Shown: positions 9,404-19,370, counted from the stretch's first letter. The stretch: DNA of 64,000 bases from Bacteroidota bacterium (GCA_947466965.1 CANIFU010000008.1:1-64000), one strand, 5' to 3'. Numbers and translations: made by a program. The notes: a model not told the origin generated them from the letters alone.

Positions 9404-11425
9404 ATGAAATCATTTATCAAAAAAATCTCAACAGGTATAATTACAGTTTTTGTTTTTAACACTGCAGCTGCTCAATTAACTGTATCAATTGCAACACCCC
9501 TTTTAGCAGTAGATACCTTGCTTGGTTCTGGTGTTACTACCAGTGGAATTACTTTTTCAGGAGCGGCTAATTATTGTGGAACGTTTAATGGAGCATTTTC
9601 AAATATTGGATTTACCTCTGGTGCAATGCTAACTACTGGTGATATAAATGTGGCTCCAGGACCTAATGTGGCTGCAGGAAGTACATTAGGTGGAACGGGC
9701 ACTGTTTGTGCTGATCCGGAATTGAATGCGATATCTTCCACTACACTTTATGATGCCGCCATTCTTGAATTTGATTTTATTCCAACATCCGATACTGTAA
9801 AATTCCGTTATGTTTTTGCTTCGGAAGAATATCCTGAATTTGTTTGTTCAAATTTTAATGATGTATTTGGTTTCTTTATTTCTGGACCAAATCCTGCAGG
9901 TGGAAGCTATACAAATCAAAATATTGCAATTATTCCTGGCTCAGGTGGATTACCGGTTGCCATCAATACCGTAAATCCAGGAGTTGCTGGTACTTTCGGA
10001 ACAGCTGGTGGTTGCACAAGTCTGGGTTATTCTTCGCTTTATGTTAACAACGAAACCCCTCCAGGTGCAACAGTTGAGTATGATGGGTTTACTGTTCCAC
10101 TTACTGCTATTGCTGCAGTAAATTGCGGACAAACATATCACATTAAACTGGCTATTGCAGATGCTGGTGACGGAAGCTGGGATTCGGGTGTTTTTTTAGA
10201 AGCGGGTAGTTTCAGCAGTCAAGGTGTTACGATTGTTCCTGAAATTTCTTATGGTGGAGCAAACGATTCAACATTATATGAAGGCTGCGGATTGGCTTGT
10301 ATCTACTTTGTAAGAACATCTAATCTTGCAAATGCGGATACCGTAAATTTAACGATCGGGGGCTCAGCGGTAAATGGTGTGGATTATAACACAGGTGTTG
10401 TAGGCATTCCTCTGCCGTCACAATTGTTTTTTGCAGCCGGACAGGATTCTATATCATATTGTATCAATGCTGTATCCGATGCTGTTTTCGAAGGATTAGA
10501 TACAATTCAATTGTCTATTCTCCTTGCAGGAGCTTGTGGCGGTTCGATTACAACTGCAACTATTTATTTGAATGAATATACACCTCTTACTTTAAGCTTG
10601 AGTGATACAACATTCTGTAACCTTGGTGGAGTTTTTACACTCAATGCGGATGTGACGGGGGGAGTTGAACCTTACACCTATTCCTGGAGTACCGGCTTGC
10701 CTTCCATACCAAGTCCAACGGTTACTGTATCTTCCACAACAACCTATGTAGTTACTGTGAATGATGCCTGCACTGGAATAATTGATCCAACGCCAACCTT
10801 AACAGATTCTGCAACGATCACAGTTGCTGTATTTGCTCCCATGGTTGTAAATGCCGGAAGTGACATGATTGTTTGTCCGGGTGATCTATTAAATCTTAAT
10901 GCTTTCATTACTGGTGGTGGATCGCCTTATACCTATAGCTGGACAACTTTAGCGGGATCCGATAATGTTAATTCTCCGAATACAGCTGCAACCGGCTTAT
11001 CTGCAAATGCAAACGGAACCTATCAGGTTATCATTACAGATGTATGTGGAAACATTCAAAACGATCAGATCTCTATTGCTGTTGAACCCAGTTGTGAGCT
11101 CAACATTCCCAATATTATTACGCCTGATGGAAACGGACCGGCTATCAATGAATTTTTCTATGTAGAAAACCTAGATAAATTTCCCGGAAGCTCTTTATCG
11201 ATTTACAATCGTTGGGGAAATAATGTATTCGAAAGTGCTGATTATAAAAACGATTGGAATGGTTCAACGTATGTGGATGGGGTGTATTATTATGTCTTAA
11301 CAGTTCCCGTTTCCGGAACAGTGTCAGCCAAATCAACCCCTGTAGATTATTCTTCTTATAAAACAAGCAGTGTGGATAATAACAAAGTATTTGCCGGTTT
11401 TTTTCATATCACTCGTTCGAAATAA
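9404..11425 (+). CDS. Choice-of-anchor L surface protein with T9SS type B sorting domain
   Basis: 673 aa. Signal peptide (MKSFIKKISTGIITVFVFNTAAAQ), a choice-of-anchor-L domain closely similar to that of the gene before it (shared FVFASEEYPEF/FVFGSEEYMEF-type, AIAAVNCGQTYHIKLAIAD and DSGVFLEAGSF blocks), two Ig-like repeats with SWST/SWTT strands, and a C-terminal type B sorting domain (IPNIITPDGNG, IYNRWGNNVFES, DWNGSTYVDGVYYYVL). No PKD domain is apparent, unlike its neighbour. The pair looks like a tandem duplication with later divergence. Secretion by T9SS is inferred from the C-terminus. It is 32 bp from the third gene and probably in one operon with it. Confidence 0.87.
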   Translation: MKSFIKKISTGIITVFVFNTAAAQLTVSIATPLLAVDTLLGSGVTTSGITFSGAANYCGTFNGAFSNIGFTSGAMLTTGDINVAPGPNVAAGSTLGGTGTVCADPELNAISSTTLYDAAILEFDFIPTSDTVKFRYVFASEEYPEFVCSNFNDVFGFFISGPNPAGGSYTNQNIAIIPGSGGLPVAINTVNPGVAGTFGTAGGCTSLGYSSLYVNNETPPGATVEYDGFTVPLTAIAAVNCGQTYHIKLAIADAGDGSWDSGVFLEAGSFSSQGVTIVPEISYGGANDSTLYEGCGLACIYFVRTSNLANADTVNLTIGGSAVNGVDYNTGVVGIPLPSQLFFAAGQDSISYCINAVSDAVFEGLDTIQLSILLAGACGGSITTATIYLNEYTPLTLSLSDTTFCNLGGVFTLNADVTGGVEPYTYSWSTGLPSIPSPTVTVSSTTTYVVTVNDACTGIIDPTPTLTDSATITVAVFAPMVVNAGSDMIVCPGDLLNLNAFITGGGSPYTYSWTTLAGSDNVNSPNTAATGLSANANGTYQVIITDVCGNIQNDQISIAVEPSCELNIPNIITPDGNGPAINEFFYVENLDKFPGSSLSIYNRWGNNVFESADYKNDWNGSTYVDGVYYYVLTVPVSGTVSAKSTPVDYSSYKTSSVDNNKVFAGFFHITRSK

Positions 11426-11457
11426 TTCAGAAGAAAACTTTTCAATGAGTTTTAATA

Positions 11458-13632
11458 ATGAAGTTTAAACGCTTTCTATTATTCTTTTTTTTGATAATTC
11501 TGTCATCAGAAAATTTCGCTACCCACATTGTGGGTGGCGAAATTTATTATGATAATCTTGGAGGAAATAATTACCGCATTACTTTAAAAGTATACCGCGA
11601 TTGTTACAATGGCGTTCCGCTGCTAGATGATCCTGCCAGCATTTTTATTTTCAACAGTGCCGGCGTTTTTATCGATAGTATAGAAATGCCCCGTCCACCC
11701 ACTGTTATTTTACCTATTACAATTAATAATCCTTGCTTTATACCTCCTACAAATGTTTGTGTAGAAGAAGGAATCTATCAGGCGGAAATTAATTTACCGA
11801 ATATTCCCGGTGGATACAATTTGACCTATCAGCGATGCTGCCGTAATGGAACAGTATTGAATTTAATTTTACCCGGAGATGTTGGTTCAACCTATATGGC
11901 GCATATTCCAGACAACTCCATTGCTCCCGGAAATAGCAGTCCGCGCTATACAAATTTTCCACCTATTTTTTTATGTGCGGGTGTTCCCTTGTTTTTTGAT
12001 CATGCTGCAACAGATCCAGATGGCGACTCCTTGTATTACGAATTATGTGATCCATATACAGGATTAGATCCCACTTGCCCTTCGCTTGGTCCACAAGGGG
12101 CTGCTGCAGGTTGTCCTGGCATTGGAATGCCACCACCTTATGCCTTTGTTCCCTGGCAAGCACCTTACAATTCAAGTTATCCGATGAGTGCTTCTCCTAT
12201 CATTTCTGTTAATCCTATCACTGGATTAATGACAGGTACTCCAAATATGGTAGGTCAGTGGGTGGTTGGTGTGTGTGTGAGTGAATATCGAGGAGGTGTT
12301 TTGATTGATGTGAACAAAAGAGATTTTCAGTTCAACGTTGTAACTTGTCCGGGTTTACCTGTTGCATCCATTCCGCAGCAAACAACCTATTGTTTTGGGT
12401 ATACAGTAAATTTTTCTCAAGCCAGTATCAATGCATTTTCTTATCACTGGGATTTCGGAGATCCAACGACTACATTAGATACCTCAAATGTGGTATCGCC
12501 TTCTTGGACCTATGCCGATTCGGGAACCTATGTTGTTTCGCTGATCATTAATCCGGGGACATTGTGTGTGGATACAAATTCAAATACATTTTATATTTAT
12601 CCCTTGTTAGATCCCAATTTTTCGGCACCTCCTGGAGAATGTATCTACGAAAATAGTTTTAATTTTTCGGGTGCTGGAGACTTCTTGGGAAATGGCACTT
12701 TTTTATGGGATTTTGGTGCTCACGCATCCCCCGGATCTAGCAACAATCTAAGTCCTTCTAATATTGTATTTGATTCAGTCGGCACATTTCCCGTTACCTT
12801 TACAGTAATTGAAAATGGCTGTTCAGAATCGTTCACTTCCAGTGTAACCGTTTACCCAAAACCAGTAGCAGCTTATTCCTTAGGTTCACCAATTGCTTGC
12901 GATCTCCAGCCAGTTCAATTTATAGATGGATCAACTGGTGATACACCATTCAGTTATTTTTGGACTTTTGGAGATGGCGCAACAACAAGCGAACAAAACC
13001 CCAGTCATAGTTATCCTTCAGTTGGAACATATCCAACGAGTTTAATTATTTCAACAACGCACGGTTGTAAAGATACATTCGAATTGCCTTCACCGGTTAT
13101 CGTTTTTCCATCTCCTGCAGCAGGATTAACAGCAACACCTATTGATACATCTATTTTTTATCCGGAAGTTACAGTGGCTGATATTAGTGCTGGTGCAATC
13201 GATTGTGATATATATTGGGGTGATGGAAGTTTTAGCAGCAATTGTGATACATCGCATATGTATTCGTATCCAGGAACATTTACAATTATGCAAGTGGTTA
13301 CTAATTCATTGGAATGCAAGGATACAGCTTACATTGAAGTGATCATTCGTCCTGAATTTTATTTCTGGATTCCGAATGCATTTACACCAAATGGAAACGG
13401 TTTGAACGATGTTTTTAAACCAAAACTATTAGGCGTTCACGAATATACGTTCTTAATTTTTGATCGTTGGGGAGAAAAAATATTTGAAACCAATAACATG
13501 GAAGCCGGCTGGAATGGCTATTTTAAAGGACGATTATGTACAAACGACGTCTTTGTATATAAAATTAATTTCCGTGATGATATCCAAAATATAGATCATC
13601 AGTATATTGGAAGAGTAACATTAGTAAGATAA
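11458..13632 (+). CDS. PKD-domain surface protein with T9SS type B sorting domain
   Basis: 724 aa. The signal peptide ends near NFATHIVGGEIYYD, which begins an N-terminal domain common to large Bacteroidota surface proteins (YRITLKVYRDCYNGVP). A cadherin-like segment follows (DHAATDPDGDSLYYEL), then several PKD repeats (YHWDFGDPTTT, FLWDFGAHASP, YFWTFGDGATT) and the type B sorting domain (PNAFTPNGNGLNDVF, FDRWGEKIFET). It differs from the two preceding paralogues at the N-terminus but shares the C-terminal domain. It is probably exported by T9SS and acts at the cell surface; ligand unknown. Last gene of the three-gene group. Confidence 0.87.
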   Translation: MKFKRFLLFFFLIILSSENFATHIVGGEIYYDNLGGNNYRITLKVYRDCYNGVPLLDDPASIFIFNSAGVFIDSIEMPRPPTVILPITINNPCFIPPTNVCVEEGIYQAEINLPNIPGGYNLTYQRCCRNGTVLNLILPGDVGSTYMAHIPDNSIAPGNSSPRYTNFPPIFLCAGVPLFFDHAATDPDGDSLYYELCDPYTGLDPTCPSLGPQGAAAGCPGIGMPPPYAFVPWQAPYNSSYPMSASPIISVNPITGLMTGTPNMVGQWVVGVCVSEYRGGVLIDVNKRDFQFNVVTCPGLPVASIPQQTTYCFGYTVNFSQASINAFSYHWDFGDPTTTLDTSNVVSPSWTYADSGTYVVSLIINPGTLCVDTNSNTFYIYPLLDPNFSAPPGECIYENSFNFSGAGDFLGNGTFLWDFGAHASPGSSNNLSPSNIVFDSVGTFPVTFTVIENGCSESFTSSVTVYPKPVAAYSLGSPIACDLQPVQFIDGSTGDTPFSYFWTFGDGATTSEQNPSHSYPSVGTYPTSLIISTTHGCKDTFELPSPVIVFPSPAAGLTATPIDTSIFYPEVTVADISAGAIDCDIYWGDGSFSSNCDTSHMYSYPGTFTIMQVVTNSLECKDTAYIEVIIRPEFYFWIPNAFTPNGNGLNDVFKPKLLGVHEYTFLIFDRWGEKIFETNNMEAGWNGYFKGRLCTNDVFVYKINFRDDIQNIDHQYIGRVTLVR

Positions 13633-13756
13633 GTTCAGCTTTAAATTTCCTCCGATTTTAAATCCCTTCCTATCGCTCAAAAGTGTATGAATTACTTTAT
13701 ATTATCCATTCATGAAAGGTTATAAAATGAAGGAATGTTATTTTTTTAAAATAAAT

Positions 13757-15271
13757 TTAAACTAAAACGTCACCATTCATTTCTTTTGGAATTTCAATTC
13801 CCATTATTTTTAATACGGTAGGAGCGATGTCCGCCAGTTTTCCAGCGTTCACTTTTTTGTAATCCTTGTCAATTAAAATACAGGGAACGGGATTGGTTGA
13901 ATGGGCTGTGTTTACTGAACCATCAGGATTTAGCATGTAATCGGAATTGCCATGATCAGCAATAATGATAAATGAATAACCATTTTTGATTCCTGTTTCT
14001 ACTACTTTTTTGGCACATGCATCCACCGTTTCAACAGCTTTTATTACGGCATTATAGTCTCCTGTATGTCCTACCATATCTGCATTTGCGAAGTTTAGGC
14101 AAATAAAATCTGTTTCAGCTTTTTTTAGTTCAGGAATAATTGCATCGGTTAATTCTACCGCACTCATTTCTGGTTTTAAATCATAGGTAGCAACTTTTGG
14201 TGATGAAACCATGATTCTTGTTTCACCTATAAATTCTTTTTCTCTTCCACCTGAAAAGAAAAAAGTAACGTGCGGATATTTTTCAGTTTCAGCTATCCGT
14301 ATTTGTTTCTTTCCTGCGTGTTCTAAAACTTCTCCAAGCGTGTTTACTAAATTATCTTTATCGTAAAGGATGTGAACGTTTTTGTAAGTAGCATCGTAAT
14401 TTGTCATTGTCACATAGTAGAGCGGAATTTTTTTCATTCCAAATTCCTGCATATCTGTTTGTGTTAAAACGTTTGTAATCTCTCTGCAACGGTCGGTGCG
14501 GAAATTGAAACAGATTACTACATCGTTTTCTTTTATTATTCCAATCGGATTTCCTGCAGCATCTGTTTGAACGATTGGTTTGATAAATTCATCCGTTACA
14601 TTTCCAGCATATGATTCTTCAATAGACTGAATAATGTTTTCTGTTTTTTTACCTTCACCATTGATCATCAGGTCATATGCAAGTTTTACACGTTCCCATC
14701 GTTTATCTCTGTCCATCGCATAATACCTGCCAATCACAGAAGCTATTTTGCCGGTAGCTGTTTTCAAATGATTATTAAGGTTTTTTAAATCCGCTAAACC
14801 ACTTTTCGGGTCGGTATCTCTTCCATCGGTGAACGCATGAATAAATACTTTCTCTAATCCTCTTATTTTTGCTAAATCACATAAATAATGTAAATGCGCC
14901 TGTGAAGAATGAACCCCTCCCTCTGAAACCAAACCAATAAAATGAATAGACTTATTGTTCTGTTTAGCATAATCAAATGCCTTTACTAATTCAATATTTG
15001 TATCAATTGTTTTTTCCCTCACAGCTTTATTGATCAATGCAAAATCCTGATATACGATTCTGCCAGCACCAATATTTAAATGCCCAACTTCTGAATTCCC
15101 CATTTGTCCTTGAGGCAAACCAACATGTTCTCCGGAAGTGAGCAGCGTGCTGTGGGGATAGTTTTTGTATAAACTATCAACAAAAGGTGTGTTGGCATTC
15201 GCAATGGCATCAGATTTTGATCCATCGCCAATTCCCCAACCATCTAATATTAATAATGCTACTTTTTTCAT
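13757..15271 (-). CDS. gpmI: 2,3-bisphosphoglycerate-independent phosphoglycerate mutase
   Basis: 504 aa, the usual length. Interconverts 3- and 2-phosphoglycerate in glycolysis and gluconeogenesis using two Mn ions. The N-terminus has the metal-binding LILDGWGIGDG; the phosphoserine is Ser60 in QMGNSEVGHLNIGAGR. Other family blocks are HAFTDGRDTDPKSG, GRYYAMDRDKRW and the C-terminal metal sites NFANADMVGHTG and IIADHGNSDYM. Cytoplasmic. Transcribed alone on the minus strand, downstream of the histidine kinase gene (about 160 bp away) and convergent with the surface-protein genes. Confidence 0.97.
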   Translation of the reverse strand: MKKVALLILDGWGIGDGSKSDAIANANTPFVDSLYKNYPHSTLLTSGEHVGLPQGQMGNSEVGHLNIGAGRIVYQDFALINKAVREKTIDTNIELVKAFDYAKQNNKSIHFIGLVSEGGVHSSQAHLHYLCDLAKIRGLEKVFIHAFTDGRDTDPKSGLADLKNLNNHLKTATGKIASVIGRYYAMDRDKRWERVKLAYDLMINGEGKKTENIIQSIEESYAGNVTDEFIKPIVQTDAAGNPIGIIKENDVVICFNFRTDRCREITNVLTQTDMQEFGMKKIPLYYVTMTNYDATYKNVHILYDKDNLVNTLGEVLEHAGKKQIRIAETEKYPHVTFFFSGGREKEFIGETRIMVSSPKVATYDLKPEMSAVELTDAIIPELKKAETDFICLNFANADMVGHTGDYNAVIKAVETVDACAKKVVETGIKNGYSFIIIADHGNSDYMLNPDGSVNTAHSTNPVPCILIDKDYKKVNAGKLADIAPTVLKIMGIEIPKEMNGDVLV

Positions 15272-15433
15272 GCTTTTCTATGAATTACGAATCTGTGTTT
15301 TAAAATACGAAGCGTCATTGCGTATTCGAATTTTTTCGCTTATGTGGGCATCTCTTCTTCAATGGTAAGTTCAATCCTTATCGTGAGAGCTTGCTTCGTG
15401 CCTTACAATCATTCACTAAAATAAAGTTCTCTG

Positions 15434-16417
15434 CTAACCATCGCTGAACGTCACTTCGAATACACACCCTTTCGGAAAATTGTCTTTTACAGTAATTACA
15501 CCATTGTGGTTTTCTACTATATATTTTACAATGAACAAACCCAATCCTGTTCCTTTTGTTTTCCTTATGTCTTCGTTACCAACGCGGTAAAACTTCTGAA
15601 AAATAATTTCCTTTTCAGATGACGAAATGCCACCCCCTTCATCCGTAACAGTTAAAATTATATTTTCATTTTGTTTTTTTAATCCAATACCAATTGTTGA
15701 ATTTTCAGGAGAATATTTTATTGCATTTTCAAATAAATTTAAAATGATTGAAGGGAAGCTAGTTCGGTCAATATTCATTGTTATATCAGGCGCAACTTCT
15801 AAAACAACTTTTTGTTTATAGTTGAATGATTTAATGGTTTGATTCATCCCTTCCGAAATATATTCAGATAAATTAACCTTTTCCTTATGAAAATAGAACA
15901 CGCTATTTTCTATTTTTGAGGCAAGTAAAATATTCTCCACTAAATTGTTTAACCGTTCGGTATCACTGATTGCGTTTGCGAGAATTTCTTTTTGCTTCAC
16001 TCTATCAAGTTCATGTTTTTGCAAGGTTTGCAATTGTAGTTTAGTGGAAGCAATAGGCGATTTTAATTCGTGTGTGACAGAAAGTAAAAAGTTTTTTTGC
16101 TGCTGCGCAAGTGCTGTTTCTTTTTTCAAAGTTTTACGAATCTGGAAGCCCCCCAATAACAATAAAAAAACAAAAACAGCACCTTCACTGGATATCATCA
16201 ACCAGCGCTTGTGAAGTTTTTCATTCATCGCATTCCCTTTTGCGATAACCTCTTCGGGATTTTCACCTTTTAAAAGATTTAATTCTGTTTTTAATCGGGT
16301 GTTTTCAGAATTTAGTTCAAACATTGAAAATGTCCACCACGAAAACTGAAGAAATACATAGGTCAATAGTATGTAAAACCAAAAAAGCGGCCTCGATTTT
16401 TTTGATGGAGCATTCAT
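15434..16417 (-). CDS. Orphan membrane sensor histidine kinase
   Basis: The ORF track starts at a TTG (16444); I prefer the ATG at 16417 (MNAPSKKSRPLFWFY), giving 327 aa. Two membrane segments (about 10-30 and 75-95) enclose a short, probably periplasmic coiled region. The kinase core follows: HisKA with the phospho-acceptor in SVTHELKSPIAS, then HATPase_c with the N box (NLFENAIKYS), G1 (VTDEGGGIS), F box (IFQKFYRVG) and G2 (GTGLGLFIVKYI). No HAMP or PAS domain and no response-regulator gene next to it, so its partner and signal are unknown. Intact catalytic residues suggest an active kinase. Confidence 0.9.
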   Translation of the reverse strand: MNAPSKKSRPLFWFYILLTYVFLQFSWWTFSMFELNSENTRLKTELNLLKGENPEEVIAKGNAMNEKLHKRWLMISSEGAVFVFLLLLGGFQIRKTLKKETALAQQQKNFLLSVTHELKSPIASTKLQLQTLQKHELDRVKQKEILANAISDTERLNNLVENILLASKIENSVFYFHKEKVNLSEYISEGMNQTIKSFNYKQKVVLEVAPDITMNIDRTSFPSIILNLFENAIKYSPENSTIGIGLKKQNENIILTVTDEGGGISSSEKEIIFQKFYRVGNEDIRKTKGTGLGLFIVKYIVENHNGVITVKDNFPKGCVFEVTFSDG

Positions 16418-16622
16418 ATTGTAAAGGTAATAAAAAAGCCTCAATGTGAATAATGTAATTAATTAGATTTGAAGAGTTTTTAATTTTACTGTCACTATTA
16501 ATTTTTACAGCGAAATTTTCAAACGCACTTTTTTTTATTTCACTTTGCAGCTATACTTTATTTATTTTTCCTCTCTTAGCTCACTTAAAGAGCCGGACTC
16601 ACAAACATTTTTGCACTTTCTG

Positions 16623-16651
16623 CTAAACAAAACATCCGTTTTATTGTTTAG
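16623..16651. promoter_or_regulatory. Inverted repeat upstream of the SOUL gene
   Basis: CTAAACAAAAC is followed after 4 nt by GTTTTATTGTTTAG, an 11-bp inverted repeat with one extra A in the right arm, ending 17 bp before the SOUL start codon. It could be an operator or a leader hairpin; no regulator is identified. Confidence 0.3.
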
Positions 16652-16668
16652 TATGAAAAGTTAAGCTT

Positions 16669-17271
16669 ATGAGTAAATTTATTTTAATAATAATTTCGAT
16701 AGTTTTATTAATAGGAATATTTCTAATTGTGGTTTCATTCACGTCAAAAAAAATAGAAACGCCATCATATAGAGTCCTGAAAAAATACGATGATGTGGAA
16801 ATACGACTTTATCCTAAAATGATTGTTGCTGAAACCATTTTGTCTGACAATTCTTTTGATAACCAAAACAGCAAAGGCTTTAGAAGTATAGCAAACTATA
16901 TTTTTGGAGGCAATGAAAAGAATGAAAAAATTGCAATGACATCACCTGTTGTTATGAATTTGGGTGATAAACCAAGAATGTATTTTGTGATGCCGAAACA
17001 ATATTTAAAAGATGATTTACCTAAACCAATTTCAAAAAATATTAATATTGTTGAAGAGGCTGAAAAAACTCTCGCTGTTATTACCTTCGGCGGCTATTCG
17101 TCAGATAAAAAAATAGAATATTATTGTCATCAATTAGAATCCTCTCTTAACAAAAACAATATTAAATCAATTGGTGGCTATATGTTTATGGGTTACAATG
17201 CACCTTGGGATGTAGTAAATAGAAGAAATGAAGTTGCTATTGAAATTTCAGCTATTAATTTTAAACGCTGA
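16669..17271 (+). CDS. SOUL family heme-binding protein
   Basis: 200 aa. One N-terminal membrane segment or uncleaved signal (about 4-25) precedes a SOUL/HBP domain: TPSYRVLKKYDDVEIRLYP, a GNEKNEKIAMTSPVVM block, MYFVMPKQY, and the C-terminal GYNAPWDVVNRRNEVAIEI typical of the family. Eukaryotic members bind heme or tetrapyrroles; bacterial roles are not settled. Likely anchored in the inner membrane with the domain outside the cytoplasm, which is inference from the N-terminus. An inverted repeat lies just upstream and two tiny membrane-protein ORFs follow in the same direction. Confidence 0.9.
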   Translation: MSKFILIIISIVLLIGIFLIVVSFTSKKIETPSYRVLKKYDDVEIRLYPKMIVAETILSDNSFDNQNSKGFRSIANYIFGGNEKNEKIAMTSPVVMNLGDKPRMYFVMPKQYLKDDLPKPISKNINIVEEAEKTLAVITFGGYSSDKKIEYYCHQLESSLNKNNIKSIGGYMFMGYNAPWDVVNRRNEVAIEISAINFKR

Positions 17272-17357
17272 ATGAAATATTAAAAAGCTTTTAAATAAAT
17301 TCAAAAGTTAATTCGTATTACATATTATTATAAATCTTTAAACTAAATCTTTTAAAA

Positions 17358-17534
17358 ATGTTCAAAAAATTTACTATTTCAGATAAACTGTTATTTATTG
17401 CAGCTTTAATCTCTTTAATTTACTCTGAATTTTTATTCTTTATAGGAGAAAAACAAGAAGCTATATTTATAGGAATTTGGGTCCCTTCGATATTAGCATT
17501 TGGAATTTATTTGAAACTTATAAATAAAAAATAA
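17358..17534 (+). CDS. 58-aa membrane microprotein (not on ORF track)
   Basis: ATG to TAA, 58 codons. The protein starts MFKKFTISDKLLFIAALISL, then a short polar turn with GEKQE and a second hydrophobic stretch (IFIGIWVPSILAFGIYLKL), ending in lysines. Two membrane helices in a hairpin are predicted by eye. The next microprotein starts 1 bp after its stop, which supports both being real. I do not recognise a named family; the layout recalls small accessory subunits of membrane complexes, but no such complex is adjacent. Confidence 0.55.
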   Translation: MFKKFTISDKLLFIAALISLIYSEFLFFIGEKQEAIFIGIWVPSILAFGIYLKLINKK

Positions 17535-17535
17535 A

Positions 17536-17625
17536 ATGATAGACATGATACCATATTTTGCCGGGCTTATAACAATAATCTTTGGTATAGGTTTTTATTT
17601 AGCACTTCAAGAAAAAGAAAAATAA
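17536..17625 (+). CDS. 29-aa single-span membrane microprotein (not on ORF track)
   Basis: 29 codons. The sequence begins MIDMIPYFAGLITIIFGIG and ends FYLALQEKEK, giving one membrane helix with a charged C-terminal tail. It begins 1 bp after the preceding 58-aa ORF, as expected for a coupled pair. Very short ORFs arise by chance in AT-rich DNA, so it rests mainly on the spacing and on the clean helix-plus-charged-tail pattern. Function unknown. Confidence 0.4.
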   Translation: MIDMIPYFAGLITIIFGIGFYLALQEKEK

Positions 17626-17885
17626 ATCAATATGAACTTTTAGTTTTTAAAAGCGATATTTTTTATTGTTAGTTTCTTCCTTTTTAATTAAATTCTTTTT
17701 TAAAATTAGTATTTGTGTATAGTTTTAAAACAAATTCAGTACTCTTTTATTGAAGATTGAAGCTTTATTTCTGAGCTTTCCTTTGATGCGATTATTTTTA
17801 TAGTATTAAAAAAATACCTCACATTTATGATCCGATTTATAACTGCACTAGAAGCAAAATTCACAATTGTTTTTTATTAAAAAAA

Positions 17886-19370
17886 TTAATTTGCATCAGT
17901 TCCAAAATTTTGATCGGAATTCATCAAAGAATTAAATAAATCCTTAAAACTTACTCCTTGCACTAATTTATTTTTACTTAACAAAGAATGTTCGGATAAA
18001 CCGTGCAATACGAATTCCATTAATACAAATTTCTCTGCTCCCTTCGCGGTTGGATGGTATTTTTTTACGAGATTTTCTAAGTCATCAACAATCGTTAAGG
18101 CTGATGAATAAACTTTATCATTTTCATTTTCTAATAAATCTAAAACATTGGTTTGTGAAAACCAATTAATGATTGTGGAATACTCAGTGTTTTCCTTTTT
18201 TCTTTTTAATTTTCCTGGGTCTGGAAAATAGTGAATAAATGTATTTCTAATAGCTAGGCTGATCAGGTTTTGTGCAATAATTGCCGGACCTTCCTGCTCG
18301 CCTTCGTATACCAATTCAATTTTACCATTTATTGCGGGAACTGCTGAATATAAATCTGCAAGTCTTGCAAAAGAGTAGGGGATCTCATTTTTTAAAAAGC
18401 GCAATTCAGCAGCGCTGATTAAACTTTCATAGGCGCTAATTGTTAAGCGCGCACTCACACCACTTTTCGCATCTACAAATTCGCTGTCGCGAGCTTCAAT
18501 TGCAATTTGTTCAACAAGGGTTTTAAGTATTTCAGGAACTAAAATTTCTTTTTGAAGACTGTTAAGTTTTGCCTGATTTTGAGTTATTTGTTTTGAAAAT
18601 TCAATTGATTTTGGATAATGCGTTAAAATTTGTGATCCTATCCGATCTTTTAAAGGCGTAACAATACTTCCTCTGTTTGTGTAGTCTTCTGGATTTGCAG
18701 TAAAAACAAATTGTACATCCAACGGTATTCTTAAATTAAAACCTCGTATTTGCACATCGCCTTCTTGAAGGATGTTAAACAAAGCTACTTGCAATCGAGC
18801 TTGAAGATCTGGTAACTCGTTAATAACAAAAATGAACCGATTGCTTCTTGGAATTAATCCATAATGAATGACGTTCTCATCTGCAAATGATAATTTTAAA
18901 TTTGCGGCCTTTATTGGGTCAAGATCTCCAATCAAATCTGCAACACTTACATCTGGCGTAGCTAATTTTTCCGCAAAACGTTCTTCGCGATGTATCCAAC
19001 TTATTGGAGTTTCATCGCCTTTTTCAGAAATTAATGCTTTTGCATATTTTGATATAGGTTGTAAAGGATCATCATTTAGAAGACTACCTGAAATTACGGG
19101 TATGTATTCGTCCAATAAATTTACCAATTGCCGCGCCATTTTTGTTTTTGCTTGCCCTCGTAGGCCTAAAAATAAAATATTATGACGACTTAAAATAGCT
19201 CTTTCAATTTCAGGAATAACCGTTTCTTCATAACCATAAATACCATCAAAAATAGGTTCATGTGCTTTTAATTTTTTAATTAAGTTCTCACGAAGTTCAT
19301 CCTTAATGCTTAAGAATTTGTAATTCGTTTTTTTTAATTCGCCAAGTGTTTTTATTGATGGACTGTTCAT
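17886..19370 (-). CDS. MoxR/magnesium-chelatase-type AAA+ ATPase
   Basis: 494 aa. AAA+ core: Walker A as GLRGQAKT (about 69-76), a Walker-B-like FVINELPDLQ in which the usual D before E is N, sensor-1-like FTANPEDYTNRG, and an arginine-finger region TPLKDRIGSQ. A helical lid and C-terminal domain follow. It lies 2 bp after the VWA gene. ATPase plus VWA pairs of this class act as chaperones or metal-insertion machines (MoxR, BchI/BchD, RavA/ViaA). The substrate of this branch is unknown. The D-to-N change probably belongs to the subfamily, since the surrounding block is well formed. Cytoplasmic. Confidence 0.85.
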   Translation of the reverse strand: MNSPSIKTLGELKKTNYKFLSIKDELRENLIKKLKAHEPIFDGIYGYEETVIPEIERAILSRHNILFLGLRGQAKTKMARQLVNLLDEYIPVISGSLLNDDPLQPISKYAKALISEKGDETPISWIHREERFAEKLATPDVSVADLIGDLDPIKAANLKLSFADENVIHYGLIPRSNRFIFVINELPDLQARLQVALFNILQEGDVQIRGFNLRIPLDVQFVFTANPEDYTNRGSIVTPLKDRIGSQILTHYPKSIEFSKQITQNQAKLNSLQKEILVPEILKTLVEQIAIEARDSEFVDAKSGVSARLTISAYESLISAAELRFLKNEIPYSFARLADLYSAVPAINGKIELVYEGEQEGPAIIAQNLISLAIRNTFIHYFPDPGKLKRKKENTEYSTIINWFSQTNVLDLLENENDKVYSSALTIVDDLENLVKKYHPTAKGAEKFVLMEFVLHGLSEHSLLSKNKLVQGVSFKDLFNSLMNSDQNFGTDAN

